Shown: piece by piece, positions 55,377-63,443 of the stretch
How the letters are laid out: each line of letters opens with the position of its first letter
How positions within the stretch are numbered: the stretch's first letter is position 1
Origin: Thalassobacillus cyri
Lineage (GTDB): Bacteria; Bacillota; Bacilli; Bacillales; Halobacillaceae
Length of the DNA: 64,000 nucleotides
Direction of reading: 5' to 3'
Assembly: GCF_900107755.1 (NCBI RefSeq)
Contig: NZ_FNQR01000014.1
Span: 1-64,000 of the forward strand
Notes under the pieces: model-generated
Seen by the model: only the letters and a program-made list of their open reading frames with translations
Database searches by the model: none
What the model was told of the DNA's origin: nothing
Translations under genes and position numbers: made by a program

Positions 55377-55571
55377 TTACCCTTTATTTCTACCTCCCGG
55401 TTTAAAATTACCATTGCACCATTTAACGAAGTTTGAAGTATGTACTAAGTAAGTTTTGGCTGTATTTTCCGTTAAGTTACCTTCTCTTTGAGCCCTACGC
55501 ACTTCAGCCTCATAATCATTCACTATACAAGTCAGTTGATTTCTAAATTCTTCATCTCCCTTCATCACCAC
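55377..55571 (-). CDS. Stand-alone SAM-like (core-binding) domain protein
   Basis: A 64-residue protein. EEFRNQLTCIVNDYEAEVRR is the first helix, and ENTAKTYLVHTSNFVKWCNG is the helix-turn-helix of tyrosine-recombinase core-binding domains (T-A-x-T-Y-x-x-H/S...F). GNFKPGGR ends it. The catalytic domain of an integrase is absent. Proteins of this size with the same 'TYxxHxxxFVxW' motif occur singly in Bacillaceae, sometimes beside restriction enzymes. Function unknown. No strong ribosome site beyond GGAGGTGTGG-like sequence. Confidence 0.6.
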   Translation of the reverse strand: MVMKGDEEFRNQLTCIVNDYEAEVRRAQREGNLTENTAKTYLVHTSNFVKWCNGNFKPGGRNKG

Positions 55572-55787
55572 ACCTCCTCCTATATATTACTAGAAATGTC
55601 ACACCAGTATTCAACGGTGTCCTCTCCCTTCACTAAATAAAACTATGGTTCCAACTATACATTCGATTAAATGCTTTCTAATTCCTTTGCTGCTATCTAA
55701 ATTATCACATACACGGAGTTCTTCCTCGTTATGAGAACATCCAACTTCAGGAGTAGCCTGTATTCGAGACTGTATTTAAAATTTGCC

Positions 55788-55835
55788 TTGACGCTATTTG
55801 ACTACAACTGTAATATTGTATTACAGTTGTAGTCA
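55788..55835 (+). promoter_or_regulatory. bla promoter with perfect BlaI-type operator
   Basis: TTGACG (55788-55793), a 17-bp spacer and TAATAT (55811-55816) form the promoter. TGACTACAACTGTAATA (55799-55815) and TATTACAGTTGTAGTCA (55819-55835) form a perfect 17-bp inverted repeat around TTG. TACA/TGTA half-sites are the BlaI/MecI signature. The palindrome covers the -10 and start region, so bound BlaI would block transcription. Confidence 0.9.
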
Positions 55836-55926
55836 ATACAGAAAGGAGGTATACAAGATTATCAAATCAGTTGGTGATCAAAATAAACAAGGTTAAGTAC
55901 AACACTCTAAAAAAGAAGGTGTTCAG

Positions 55927-56856
55927 ATGAAAAAAACAAATTCATACAAAGTTGGCATTCGTTTGGTTACATTGTCCATAACATTACTATTACTCACAAT
56001 ACTTACCGCCTGCACAATTGCAGGTGATCAAACCAACGCATCCTCCGACCAGAAGAGCGAAACAAAGAAAACGATCAATACAGATAAGGAATTTACGCAG
56101 CTTGAAAGAGAGTTTGATGCCCGAATAGGTGTCTATGCTATGGATACGGGTACGGATCAAACAGTCGAATATTGTCCCGATGAACATTATGCCTATTCAT
56201 CTACCTTTAAAGTGTTGGCTGCAGCGATTTTGCTGAAGCAAAACGACATAGAAAAACTGAAAAAGATCGTTACATACACCAAGGATGATTTGGTTACCTA
56301 TTCTCCGGTTACCGAGAAACATGTGGATACCGGAATGACAATGTTGGAAATCAGTGAGGCGGCTATCCGAACAAGCGACAACACCGCTGGGAACCTTCTA
56401 CTTGAGGCGATCGGAGGGCCGGAGCAATTCAAACAGGCGTTACGTGACATGGGGGATGACGTTACGATGCCCGAACGATACGAAACCGAATTAAATGAAT
56501 TCACGCCGGGGAATAAACGTGATACGAGCACACCGAGAGTTATAGCCACTAACCTGGAGAAAGTTGCCCTTGGTGACTTTCTTCCAGATGATAAGCGTGA
56601 ATTGCTTATCGACTGGATGAAAGGGAATCAAACAGGAGATTCATTGATTAGAGCCGGCGCCCCTCAGGGATGGAGGGTTGATGATAAGAGCGGAGCTGGC
56701 AGCTATGGAACAAGAAATGATATCGCCGTTGTTTGGCCGCCGAACAGAGAACCAATTGTCATAGCAGTTATGACTCGGTACGATACAAAGAATGCTGAAT
56801 ATGATGATTCCCTGGTTGCAAGGGCTGCCGAAATCACACTGGATGCGTTAAAATAA
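55927..56856 (+). CDS. bla: Class A beta-lactamase (lipoprotein)
   Basis: A 309-residue class A serine beta-lactamase. All motifs are present: S-T-F-K (active Ser, YSSTFKVLAAA, about residue 97), SDN (RTSDNTAGN), the omega-loop ExxLN (YETELNEF) and KSG (DDKSGAGSYG). The signal is LTILTAC, a lipobox, so the enzyme is probably tethered to the membrane. AAAAGAAGGTGTTCAG is the ribosome site. First gene of bla-blaR1-blaI behind a BlaI-type operator, hence inducible by beta-lactams. The substrate profile cannot be read from motifs. Confidence 0.95.
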   Translation: MKKTNSYKVGIRLVTLSITLLLLTILTACTIAGDQTNASSDQKSETKKTINTDKEFTQLEREFDARIGVYAMDTGTDQTVEYCPDEHYAYSSTFKVLAAAILLKQNDIEKLKKIVTYTKDDLVTYSPVTEKHVDTGMTMLEISEAAIRTSDNTAGNLLLEAIGGPEQFKQALRDMGDDVTMPERYETELNEFTPGNKRDTSTPRVIATNLEKVALGDFLPDDKRELLIDWMKGNQTGDSLIRAGAPQGWRVDDKSGAGSYGTRNDIAVVWPPNREPIVIAVMTRYDTKNAEYDDSLVARAAEITLDALK

Positions 56857-56899
56857 GAAAACTATGAGTTTATATCAAAGTGACATAAACATGTGCTTC

Positions 56900-56935
56900 A
56901 TACTAAACGCCAAATACAATAATGAGGTTTAGTAT
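56900..56935 (+). promoter_or_regulatory. Inverted repeat between bla and blaR1
   Basis: ATACTAAAC (56900-56908) and GTTTAGTAT (56927-56935) form a perfect 9-bp inverted repeat with an 18-nt loop, 21 bp before blaR1. It does not contain TACA/TGTA half-sites. It may be a processing or attenuation hairpin; there is no T run. Confidence 0.5.
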
Positions 56936-56956
56936 AGCGATTAAGGAGATGAATTG

Positions 56957-58723
56957 ATGTCCGCTCTCCATCTAGCTGTTAGCTTGTTCATATCTTCTAT
57001 CATGGTCATTGTTATCATATTGATCCGAAAGGTTTTTAAGAACCAATTGTCTTCCAAGTGGAAATACAATCTTTGGTTCCTATTATTCGTCGCTTTACTA
57101 ATTCCTTACGTTCCAACGCAATTATTAAGCTTCGAGGGAAAGCTTACAGGGGCTGGGATCCAAAATAGTAATCCGGCACAATCCGGCACCACAGCTGAAA
57201 AACCTCAATTAACTAATGGGAATTGGATGCGCGATTTTTCAACATCCGTTCATCGGTTTGATTTTTCATTTCTCGACCCCGTTTTTACCATAATATGGAT
57301 AGCAGGCATGCTCGTTGTGACTATTTTTGTCATACATGCCTGGATAAAACTGTGGCAAATAAAAAAGTCTGCAAGTGCTATAACGAAAACCGAAGTTCTA
57401 TCAATATTCGAACAGTGCAAACAAAGGATGAATGTATCGCATTCATTAGTTTTGATGGAATCACAACACATTAAATCCCCACTGATGTTCGGGATATTCA
57501 AACCCTTCATTATCCTGCCGCATCATGCTGAAGTTTGGCTGTCTAAGGATGAAATAAAATATATCTTGCTACATGAATTACACCATTATAAAAACAAAGA
57601 CGTTGCTATAAATTACCTGATCGTCCTATTCCAGATTTTATACTGGTTTAATCCATTAATCTGGATAGCGTTCAGGGAGATGCGGTTAGACAGGGAAGTT
57701 GCGTGTGACAGTGCTGTTCTACATACATTGAATCAACATCAGCGTGCAGCATACGGAAACACAATTATTAAGCTTGCGGATAAATCTCGTCTTCCCAGGC
57801 ATTTCGAAACGATCAACGAACTCGCTAGTTCAAAAAAACAAATAAAAAAGCGAATGGAACGTATTGCATACTTTGAAACGGAAACAAAGCTGGTAAAAGT
57901 AAAAAGTATCCTGATTTTTATCCTTCTTGCCGGATTTGTCGTGAGTCAAGTACCGATTGTTTCTGCCATGCCTTATGATGACCGCATTGATTTTGACAAT
58001 GGGCAAACAGTATATGAAGATTTAAGCGCCTATTTCCATGGATATGAAGGCAGCTTTGTATTGTACGATGTACAGAAGAAGCAATACAATATCTATAATA
58101 AAGACAAAAGCACATTACGGGTTTCGCCAAATTCCACGTACAAAATTTACAATGCATTATTTGCATTGGAGTCCGAAGTTATCACACGAAAGGACAATTA
58201 CATGAAGTGGAATGGGCAATCGTACCCTTATCAAAGCTGGAACCAGAATCATAACTTGCATACAGCGATGGAAAACTCTGTAACATGGTATTTTCAGAAG
58301 ATGGACAAAATGCTACAAAAGAAAAATATTGAAGCGTACACGGAAAGTATAGAGTACGGTAATCAAAATCTGTCAGGTGGTATCGAAGAGTACTGGCTGG
58401 AATCTTCCTTGAAAATTTCACCGATCGAACAAGTGCAGACACTCAAAAAGTTTTATACAAATCAATTTGGATTTGATGAAAAGAATATCCAATTCGTAAA
58501 AAATGCCATCAAACTGGAGACCAAAAATAGTTCAACTCTTTATGGCAAAACCGGAACAGGAACGGTTAACTGGAAAAATGTAAATGGCTGGTTCATTGGG
58601 TTTGTAGAAACAGATAACAACACCTATTTCTTTGCAACGAATATCGAAAATGACAATCATGCCAGCGGCAGTATAGCTGCTGACATTACGAAATCCATTT
58701 TGCACAATAAAGGCATCTATTAA
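56957..58723 (+). CDS. blaR1: Beta-lactam sensor/transducer BlaR1
   Basis: The 588-residue protein has four N-terminal and central membrane helices and an M56 metalloprotease domain. The zinc site is LLHELHHYKNKD (HExxH, about residue 205) with a downstream Glu in REVACDS. The extracellular C-terminal sensor (about 350-588) is penicillin-binding: PNSTYKIYNALFALE (S-x-x-K) and LYGKTGTGTVNW (KTG). Acylation triggers the protease to remove BlaI. The start is the ATG 8 nt after AAGGAG, in preference to the TTG just before it. Confidence 0.95.
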   Translation: MSALHLAVSLFISSIMVIVIILIRKVFKNQLSSKWKYNLWFLLFVALLIPYVPTQLLSFEGKLTGAGIQNSNPAQSGTTAEKPQLTNGNWMRDFSTSVHRFDFSFLDPVFTIIWIAGMLVVTIFVIHAWIKLWQIKKSASAITKTEVLSIFEQCKQRMNVSHSLVLMESQHIKSPLMFGIFKPFIILPHHAEVWLSKDEIKYILLHELHHYKNKDVAINYLIVLFQILYWFNPLIWIAFREMRLDREVACDSAVLHTLNQHQRAAYGNTIIKLADKSRLPRHFETINELASSKKQIKKRMERIAYFETETKLVKVKSILIFILLAGFVVSQVPIVSAMPYDDRIDFDNGQTVYEDLSAYFHGYEGSFVLYDVQKKQYNIYNKDKSTLRVSPNSTYKIYNALFALESEVITRKDNYMKWNGQSYPYQSWNQNHNLHTAMENSVTWYFQKMDKMLQKKNIEAYTESIEYGNQNLSGGIEEYWLESSLKISPIEQVQTLKKFYTNQFGFDEKNIQFVKNAIKLETKNSSTLYGKTGTGTVNWKNVNGWFIGFVETDNNTYFFATNIENDNHASGSIAADITKSILHNKGIY

Positions 58724-58755
58724 AAGATAAAGGCATCTATTAAAAGATAAAGGCA
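58709..58755 (+). repeat. 21-bp tandem duplication at the blaR1-blaI junction
   Basis: The unit AAAGGCATCTATTAAAAGAT (plus A) occurs twice in tandem and a third, partial AAAGGCA follows and serves as the blaI ribosome site. The first unit contains the blaR1 stop. The duplication only lengthens the intergenic spacer. Confidence 0.8.
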
Positions 58756-58764
58756 GTGATTCAC

Positions 58765-59148
58765 ATGACGAATAAAATACCCACGATTACAGAATCGGAA
58801 TGGGTAGTCCTAAAGGTGCTTTGGGAAAAAGGACCGCAAACAGCAAGGGATATCATTTCCTCATTGCCGGCAAAAACGCATTGGAATCCGAAAACCGTAC
58901 GGACACTTTTGGATCGGCTTACTAAAAAAGAAGTCGTCGGCGTCCATAAAAATCAGAGAGTTTATACATTTTATCCGCTTTACTCCCGGGACGAATGCCA
59001 ACGTGAGAAAACAAAATCCTTTGTAAGACGAGTCTATGACGGCACCTTAAAGGCAATGCTTGTTCAATTCATTCAGGATGAAGACCTTTCCGAAGACGAT
59101 GTTGAAGAACTGAGGGCCATCCTGGATAAAAAGCAGAATAAAAAATAA
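58765..59148 (+). CDS. blaI: Beta-lactamase repressor BlaI
   Basis: A 127-residue BlaI/MecI/CopY-family repressor. The N-terminal winged helix reads TITESEWVVLKVLWEKGPQT, then WNPKTVRTLLDRLTKKEVVG with the recognition helix. The C-terminal helices (SEDDVEELRAILDKKQ) dimerise. It should bind the palindrome at 55799-55835 and be cut by BlaR1. The ATG of MTNKIP follows AAAGGCAGTGATTCAC. Confidence 0.94.
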   Translation: MTNKIPTITESEWVVLKVLWEKGPQTARDIISSLPAKTHWNPKTVRTLLDRLTKKEVVGVHKNQRVYTFYPLYSRDECQREKTKSFVRRVYDGTLKAMLVQFIQDEDLSEDDVEELRAILDKKQNKK

Positions 59149-59217
59149 ATTGGCTTTACTCTTTAAAAGCAGCATTGTGCTAAAATTACATCATTTTAAC
59201 CAAGAGGTGATTTTTAA

Positions 59218-59640
59218 ATGAGGCCTAGAGTTTCTGTAATTACTATTGGAGTAGAAAACATCGAAAAATCCTTACATTTTTACCGGGATTGTTTAGGATT
59301 CCCCACTGATGGTATTGTTGGGGAAGAGTTCGACCACGGCGCGGTAGCATTTTTTGATTTGCAGCCTGGTTTGAAACTTGCTATATGGAACCGTAAAGAT
59401 ATTGCACATGAGGCTAAAGTGAATGCCGGCAGTCCAAGCCCTACAGAGTTTACTCTTGGACATAATGTAAATAACAAGGCTGAGGTAGATGATGTTATGA
59501 ATAAAGCTAAAAGGGCAGGTGCTTACATCACTGATCCTGCACATGATACATTCTGGGGGGGATACTCCGGTCACTTCCAAGATCCAGATGGTCATCTGTG
59601 GGAAGTTGTATGGAACCCTGAATGGGATGACGTAGAATAA
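59218..59640 (+). CDS. VOC-superfamily (glyoxalase/bleomycin-resistance-like) protein
   Basis: A 140-residue vicinal-oxygen-chelate fold protein. Two beta-alpha-beta units are seen: VITIGVENIEKSLHFYRDCL GF and the second ending YSGHFQDPDGHLWEVVWN. His and Glu ligands (H near GHFQD, E in LWEV) are partly present. No thioredoxin or resistance context is clear, though it directly follows blaI. AAGAGGTGATTTTTAA is the ribosome site. Substrate unknown. Confidence 0.85.
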   Translation: MRPRVSVITIGVENIEKSLHFYRDCLGFPTDGIVGEEFDHGAVAFFDLQPGLKLAIWNRKDIAHEAKVNAGSPSPTEFTLGHNVNNKAEVDDVMNKAKRAGAYITDPAHDTFWGGYSGHFQDPDGHLWEVVWNPEWDDVE

Positions 59641-59648
59641 CTTCCAAC

Positions 59649-59670
59649 CAGGCTGGGATACTCCAGCCTG
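59649..59670 (+). terminator. VOC gene terminator
   Basis: CAGGCTGG-gatact-CCAGCCTG perfect 8-bp stem with a T-containing tail, 8 nt after the stop. Confidence 0.75.
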
Positions 59671-59699
59671 ATTTAGTTCGAATAATCCTATCTGCAATT

Positions 59700-59770
59700 G
59701 CTCCCTTTTACAGAAGGCTTGACTCCAAGATAACTTGAAGCAGATCTTAAATAAAACTACCCTTTAGTAA
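59700..59770. repeat. Short interspersed palindromic repeat
   Basis: GCTCCCTTTTACAGAAGGCT then TGACTCCAAGATAACTTGAA and the right arm GCAGATCTTAAATAAAACTA match the copy at 53557. From 59771 to 59909 there is only spacer. Confidence 0.65.
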
Positions 59771-59909
59771 AAGTAATTATATTTTCACCATACAAGTTAA
59801 GATGGTATAATCCATTCATTTCAATTGTTCCTGCAAAAACACTCATTTGAAAATTGGTATAAATCGTCCAAAGAAGCGTTCATTTATTTTGTCTCAAAGT
59901 CCTAGAGTC

Positions 59910-60878
59910 TTACTCTCCAACCGTCCCATCTCCATCATTATCTCGCATATAAGGGTATAACCAATGATCGTCTCTTATCGGCATACTGAAACCCGCGTCT
60001 TTCGCTTCTTTAATTGTTACTTGCCCATTACCATTTGTATCAACGCTAGAAATATCACCTTTTTCATCAGAAATATAGTCATCTGAACTAGAAGGTTCGT
60101 TATCACCTGTTAAACCTAACGACTCATTAACTTCATCGGGATTTACATTATCGAAAGTATCTACAACCTCGTTACCGTTTATCGTGTATGAATATTGATA
60201 CTTTGAAGGTATTTGTGTGTCCGTATCTGAGTAAGAGATGACTGCTTCAAAATTAGTTGCGCCACCTGTCTTACGTATCGCATCCTCCATGTACGCTTGG
60301 TCACCATGTCGGTTAAGGGTACTTTCTTGAGGTGTAATATTATAGGCGTTGGGTACCCCACCCAAAGAGTCAGCAATAACGTGACCCTCATCTAATACAT
60401 CACTTTGGACACCAGGAACTTTAGCCTCGTCAGAGAAGTATCTGCCACTTGATAGGACTGGTTCCGTTTTATCATCTTGTAGAATAATTTCGTCAGCAAC
60501 GACTCTTACTAATTGACCGTACTCATTAGTGAATGCCCAGTACTCCCTGTCACCAAATCCTATATCTACTACAACACTTGATTCTCGATCTCCACTTAAG
60601 TCACCACCATCTACCTCTATTAGTTCGTATCCCAAAAACCGTTCATCATTCGTTTCGGTTGGCGTTTCCTCTACTGCTGGTTCATCAACAAACGTAGTGG
60701 TTTCTGCTTGTGAATCTGCTTCTCCATCTGTTTCACTATTCTTATTTGTATCAACTGTGGTTTCTGCTTGCAGATCTGTTTTTTCATCTGTAATGGATGC
60801 ATCTTCTACGTTGTTGGTACATCAAACAATAAAGATGGTCATTAAAAGTAAGGTTAAATAGTTCATTTTCTTTTTCAT
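59910..60878 (-). pseudogene. Secreted DNA/RNA non-specific nuclease lipoprotein with in-frame TGA in its signal peptide
   Basis: One frame of 322 codons runs from an ATG behind AGGAGTGTCCAAA. MKKKMNYLTLLLMTIFIV is a signal peptide, codon 19 is TGA (60822-60824), and CTNNVED follows, so the TGA takes the place of the residue before a lipobox cysteine (GGA to TGA is the simplest cause). An acidic linker with two QAETT repeats leads to an EndoNS_2-type nuclease (LDEGHVIADSLGG, AYNITPQESTLNRHGDQAYM). The C-terminus carries a DTNGNGQVTIKEA calcium-loop and an excalibur-like end (DNDGDGTVGE). As written, only an 18-residue peptide or an internally started cytoplasmic protein is made. Confidence 0.8.
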
Positions 60879-61008
60879 TTTGGACACTCCTATTTAGATT
60901 TTGCTCTCTGTACCTATATTTTTTAAATCTCTAATTAAACTAACCTGCCCGTTAGTTCAATACTTTCATCCACATATTAAAAAAGGAACACACCATTGTT
61001 CATGAATT

Positions 61009-61076
61009 TCCCCCTATAACGGAAGACTTAATTTCGAGATATTGAAGCAGATCTTCAACTAACGCCTCGTTACTTC
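61009..61076. repeat. Short interspersed palindromic repeat (best-preserved copy)
   Basis: CCCCCTATAACGGAAGACTT, AATTTCGAGATATTGAAGC and AGATCTTCAACTAACGCCTC. The right arm GATCTTCAACTAACG is complementary to a GTTAGTTGAAGATC-like left arm, giving a stem of about 12 bp with mismatches. The 130 bp before it, up to the nuclease start at 60878, shows nothing else. Confidence 0.7.
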
Positions 61077-61088
61077 CATAGTAAAAGC

Positions 61089-61214
61089 CTACTTTTTACT
61101 GTTCTCCATTAATCCTTCACGTATCTTTTTTAATTCCTCGGTCTGCTCAACGATATTTTTGTTAACTTTACTTATTGCGTCATATATTGCAAAAAAACCC
61201 TTATCTTCATACAA
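61089..61214 (-). other. Coding-like extension in frame beyond the HAD stop codon
   Basis: Directly after the TGA of the HAD gene the same frame continues for 41 codons: LYEDKGFFAIYDAISKVNKN, then IVEQTEELKKIREGLMENSKK and TAG. The heptad-like Lys/Glu pattern reads as a coiled coil. No ribosome site or ATG starts it. It is either the end of a once longer protein or a separate ORF begun by TTG through coupling. Confidence 0.5.
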
Positions 61215-61724
61215 TCAATCTATTGCATCCAGAAGATTATTTGCTATGTAATCTATTTTTACATCCTGTAGTTTATCGTAATGTTCAGAAAGAGATGATT
61301 CACCAGCTCCGGTCCTAACTAAGATATTTATGCTTCCGACTCTTGATGCAGCAACCATATCACTCCAACGATCCCCTATCTTCGCACCGTTCTCAAGACA
61401 TAACTCGTAATCTTTCTGAGCTTCAATTAGCATCCCCGTATTGGGTTTCCTACATGAGCACCCTTCATTATAATCATGAGGACACATATAAACATCATCA
61501 AACCCAAACGCTAGTAGCTCCTCTTCAAAGTCTTTCTCTTTAGCTAACCCCCTAGAGATTCCCGGCTGATTTGTAAAAGAAAAAATCCTTATTCCATCTC
61601 TTTTTAATCTATTGATCTCAGTAGATGTGTAAGGAAAAAGATCAAATTCCCCTGGATAGTGGACAGTATCGTCACCACCAATGGTTCCATCTCGGTCTAT
61701 AAAAATTGCTTCAATTTTTTTCAT
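61215..61724 (-). CDS. HAD-IIIA family phosphatase (GmhB/HisB-like)
   Basis: A 169-residue HAD hydrolase. Motif I is IFIDRDGTIGG (nucleophile Asp and acid Asp), motif II FSFTNQPGI, and motif III/IV RKPNTGMLIEAQKDY with KIGDRWSDMVAASRVG. A Cys/His zinc patch (CPHDYNEGCSCRKP) is typical of heptose-bisphosphate and histidinol phosphatases. The ribosome site is GAGAAAGGGATA. It stands alone, so the substrate is not defined by context. The stop TGA is followed by an in-frame coding-like extension. Confidence 0.87.
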   Translation of the reverse strand: MKKIEAIFIDRDGTIGGDDTVHYPGEFDLFPYTSTEINRLKRDGIRIFSFTNQPGISRGLAKEKDFEEELLAFGFDDVYMCPHDYNEGCSCRKPNTGMLIEAQKDYELCLENGAKIGDRWSDMVAASRVGSINILVRTGAGESSLSEHYDKLQDVKIDYIANNLLDAID

Positions 61725-61850
61725 TATCCCTTTCTCACCTGATTATTACCAATTATTTCAAATTATTTGTTTTAACTCAATCTATTTTTATTTAAGCTCA
61801 CCTATTCTTGAATAAACTACTACATAATATCTACGTATTCCGATAAAAGA

Positions 61851-61973
61851 TTACTCGTAATTTATCCATTCTCCAGAAGGATTTTCAAGATTTATTTCAT
61901 CATAGCAACTTTCACAAACCGTAGGATAAGGATCATTCTCGTTTGTTTTATTACCGCAAAACTGGCACTCCAT
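61851..61973 (-). CDS. 40-residue zinc-ribbon protein
   Basis: A small ORF encoding MECQFCGNKTNENDPYPTVC then ESCYDEINLENPSGEWINYE. Two CxxC pairs (CQFC and CESC) spaced by 14 residues form a likely zinc ribbon. AAAGGAGAAATGATAA places a strong Shine-Dalgarno 8 nt before the ATG, which is the main evidence for a real gene. Function unknown. It lies between the HAD and DinB genes on the same strand. Confidence 0.75.
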   Translation of the reverse strand: MECQFCGNKTNENDPYPTVCESCYDEINLENPSGEWINYE

Positions 61974-62040
61974 TTATCATTTCTCCTTTCTTTCAGAATT
62001 TGTATCAAATATGAAATCGGGCAATCCTTGTTAAAGAATT

Positions 62041-62115
62041 GCCCCCTTTTGTGGAAGACTTGATTCCGAGATATCTTCTTAGTAGATCTTTAATTTACGC
62101 GCCCTTTAGTTTAAT
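62041..62115. repeat. Short interspersed palindromic repeat
   Basis: GCCCCCTTTTGTGGAAGACT, TGATTCCGAGATATCTTC and the right arm AGATCTTTAATTTACGCGCC then CTTTAGTTTAA. It ends at the stop of the DinB gene. Confidence 0.7.
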
Positions 62116-62587
62116 AAGAACGAATGGATTTAAACTTTCTTCCAATAAAATTAGCAGGTACGGGGTTGAGTTCTAATTCTCTTGACCAAACACAGAGTTG
62201 ACCCATATGGTGAATCTCATGAGCAATTATATGATGTAATATCTCCTCAACAGTATATTTATCTTCATCCCAAGGGACACTCACAACATTATCTTTAAAT
62301 CCATCTAAACTTTTTTTTAGAAATTCAGCTATTTCATTTTGGAAGCTATCTGAAAGAGATTTAACCTTCTCTAACGTAGCATAATCAGAAAATTCAACTA
62401 CTACGTCTTCTTTGTCTTGAATACCACGAAGCCAACTATATTCAACATCAATAATGTGAAACAGGGTATATAAAATACTTCCTACTCCTCCAGTTCGTTC
62501 CTTTATCAACTCTTCATTTGAAAGTTGATTACACCATTCAAACCATTCGTCTCTTACTTGCCAGTTATATTCAAAGAATTTTATCAA
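62111..62587 (-). CDS. DinB-family protein (YjoA-like)
   Basis: A 158-residue four-helix-bundle DinB/YfiT-like protein. The metal-type histidines are in TLFHIIDVEYSW (about residue 44) and HHIIAHEIHHMGQL (about 120-133). The opening FFEYNWQVRDEWFEWC matches YjoA-type members. I place the start at the TTG because GGAG is 8 nt upstream; a GTG three codons earlier is too close to it. DinB-fold proteins often use bacillithiol or mycothiol as cofactor; the exact role is unknown. Confidence 0.85.
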   Translation of the reverse strand: MIKFFEYNWQVRDEWFEWCNQLSNEELIKERTGGVGSILYTLFHIIDVEYSWLRGIQDKEDVVVEFSDYATLEKVKSLSDSFQNEIAEFLKKSLDGFKDNVVSVPWDEDKYTVEEILHHIIAHEIHHMGQLCVWSRELELNPVPANFIGRKFKSIRSY

Positions 62588-62708
62588 TGTAAACACTCCA
62601 TATATAATTGTTTATGTCAATTAAGAATTAGCTTTTTTAACTAAAATCCCTCTTTTTTGAAGAAACCTGCTCCGTTAGCAAAATAAGCGATAGCCACTGT
62701 GCAGCTAT

Positions 62709-62748
62709 CGCCCCCTTTAGCAGAAGACTCAGTATCAAGGTAATAGAG
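62709..62748. repeat. Short interspersed repeat, left arm only
   Basis: CGCCCCCTTTAGCAGAAGAC followed by TCAGTATCAAGGTAATAG; the partner arm is missing. Confidence 0.6.
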
Positions 62749-62802
62749 GTTTATATTCTTTTTAAGTCATTGGGAAACAATGTTTTCTCAGTGAGCCATC
62801 TA

Positions 62803-62930
62803 CTAATCAATAGATGGATTGGATAATTGTTCTATGTAGGGATATTCAGCTTTATTCAATGCATACTCAATCATGTGGTCTAATATGGCATAGTATGCTC
62901 TGCTATCCTTATCAAAAGGGAATCCAATAC
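62803..62930 (-). pseudogene. C-terminal gene remnant
   Basis: An open stretch without start reads IGFPFDKDSRAYYAILDHMI then EYALNKAEYPYIEQLSNPSI and D, ending in TAG. Composition and regular helices look genuinely coding. A stop precedes it, and no other part of the gene remains in the 150 bp upstream (to 63038). Confidence 0.4.
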
Positions 62931-63038
62931 TCTAAGTAATTGACCTAATTGAATACCTAAAAAGAGCATGATGAACTTAGCTAATATTTCTATACTAAAA
63001 CTGGAAATCCTTCTAATTTAAACAAGTTTATAATGATA

Positions 63039-63072
63039 AAAGGCACCACCCAATTTAATGACTAGTGCCTTT
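63039..63072 (-). terminator. Terminator of the 119-residue gene
   Basis: AAAGGCAC and GTGCCTTT pair around an 18-nt loop, with a short T tail on the minus strand. Confidence 0.65.
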
Positions 63073-63083
63073 CCTAGTATAAA

Positions 63084-63443
63084 TTACTTTTCAATCCATT
63101 CATCCATGTTATCTCTACCATGAATATCACGTATAATCTCTGTACCCCAAGATATAAGTAAGTTTAAGCCATTGTTTTCAATTCCCCATTTACGTCTTTC
63201 TTGTCCCTGATATCCCCCTAAGATACTATCATACTCATCATGAAGGTATCTTCTATGTTCTTCTTTAAACAGGCTGAAATCTAAACTTAACTCACTTCCA
63301 AAAGGAAGTTCTTTTTCTAACCAATCAACTAAATCTCTCTTTTCTATATGTTGGTTGATTTCATCCACTGTATAAGATGCTCCATGATCAACTAAATATG
63401 AGATCTCTTGAATAAAAATTGTAATTGTCGTCATCTTCCGCAT
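63084..63443 (-). CDS. Hypothetical protein
   Basis: A 119-residue soluble protein. Its centre is acidic and aromatic (KELPFGSELSLDFSLFKEEH, RRYLHDEYDSILGGYQG) and it ends ISWGTEIIRDIHGRDNMDEW. A strong AGGAGGTGGGATGA lies before the first ATG, which supports this start over the ATG three codons in. I do not recognise the family. It has its own terminator. Confidence 0.65.
   Translation of the reverse strand: MRKMTTITIFIQEISYLVDHGASYTVDEINQHIEKRDLVDWLEKELPFGSELSLDFSLFKEEHRRYLHDEYDSILGGYQGQERRKWGIENNGLNLLISWGTEIIRDIHGRDNMDEWIEK

Noticed and set aside
59910-61724. TGA as a sense codon in this organism
   Set aside because: Many intact core genes in the window end at TGA, so reassignment is excluded; local mutation or readthrough remains.
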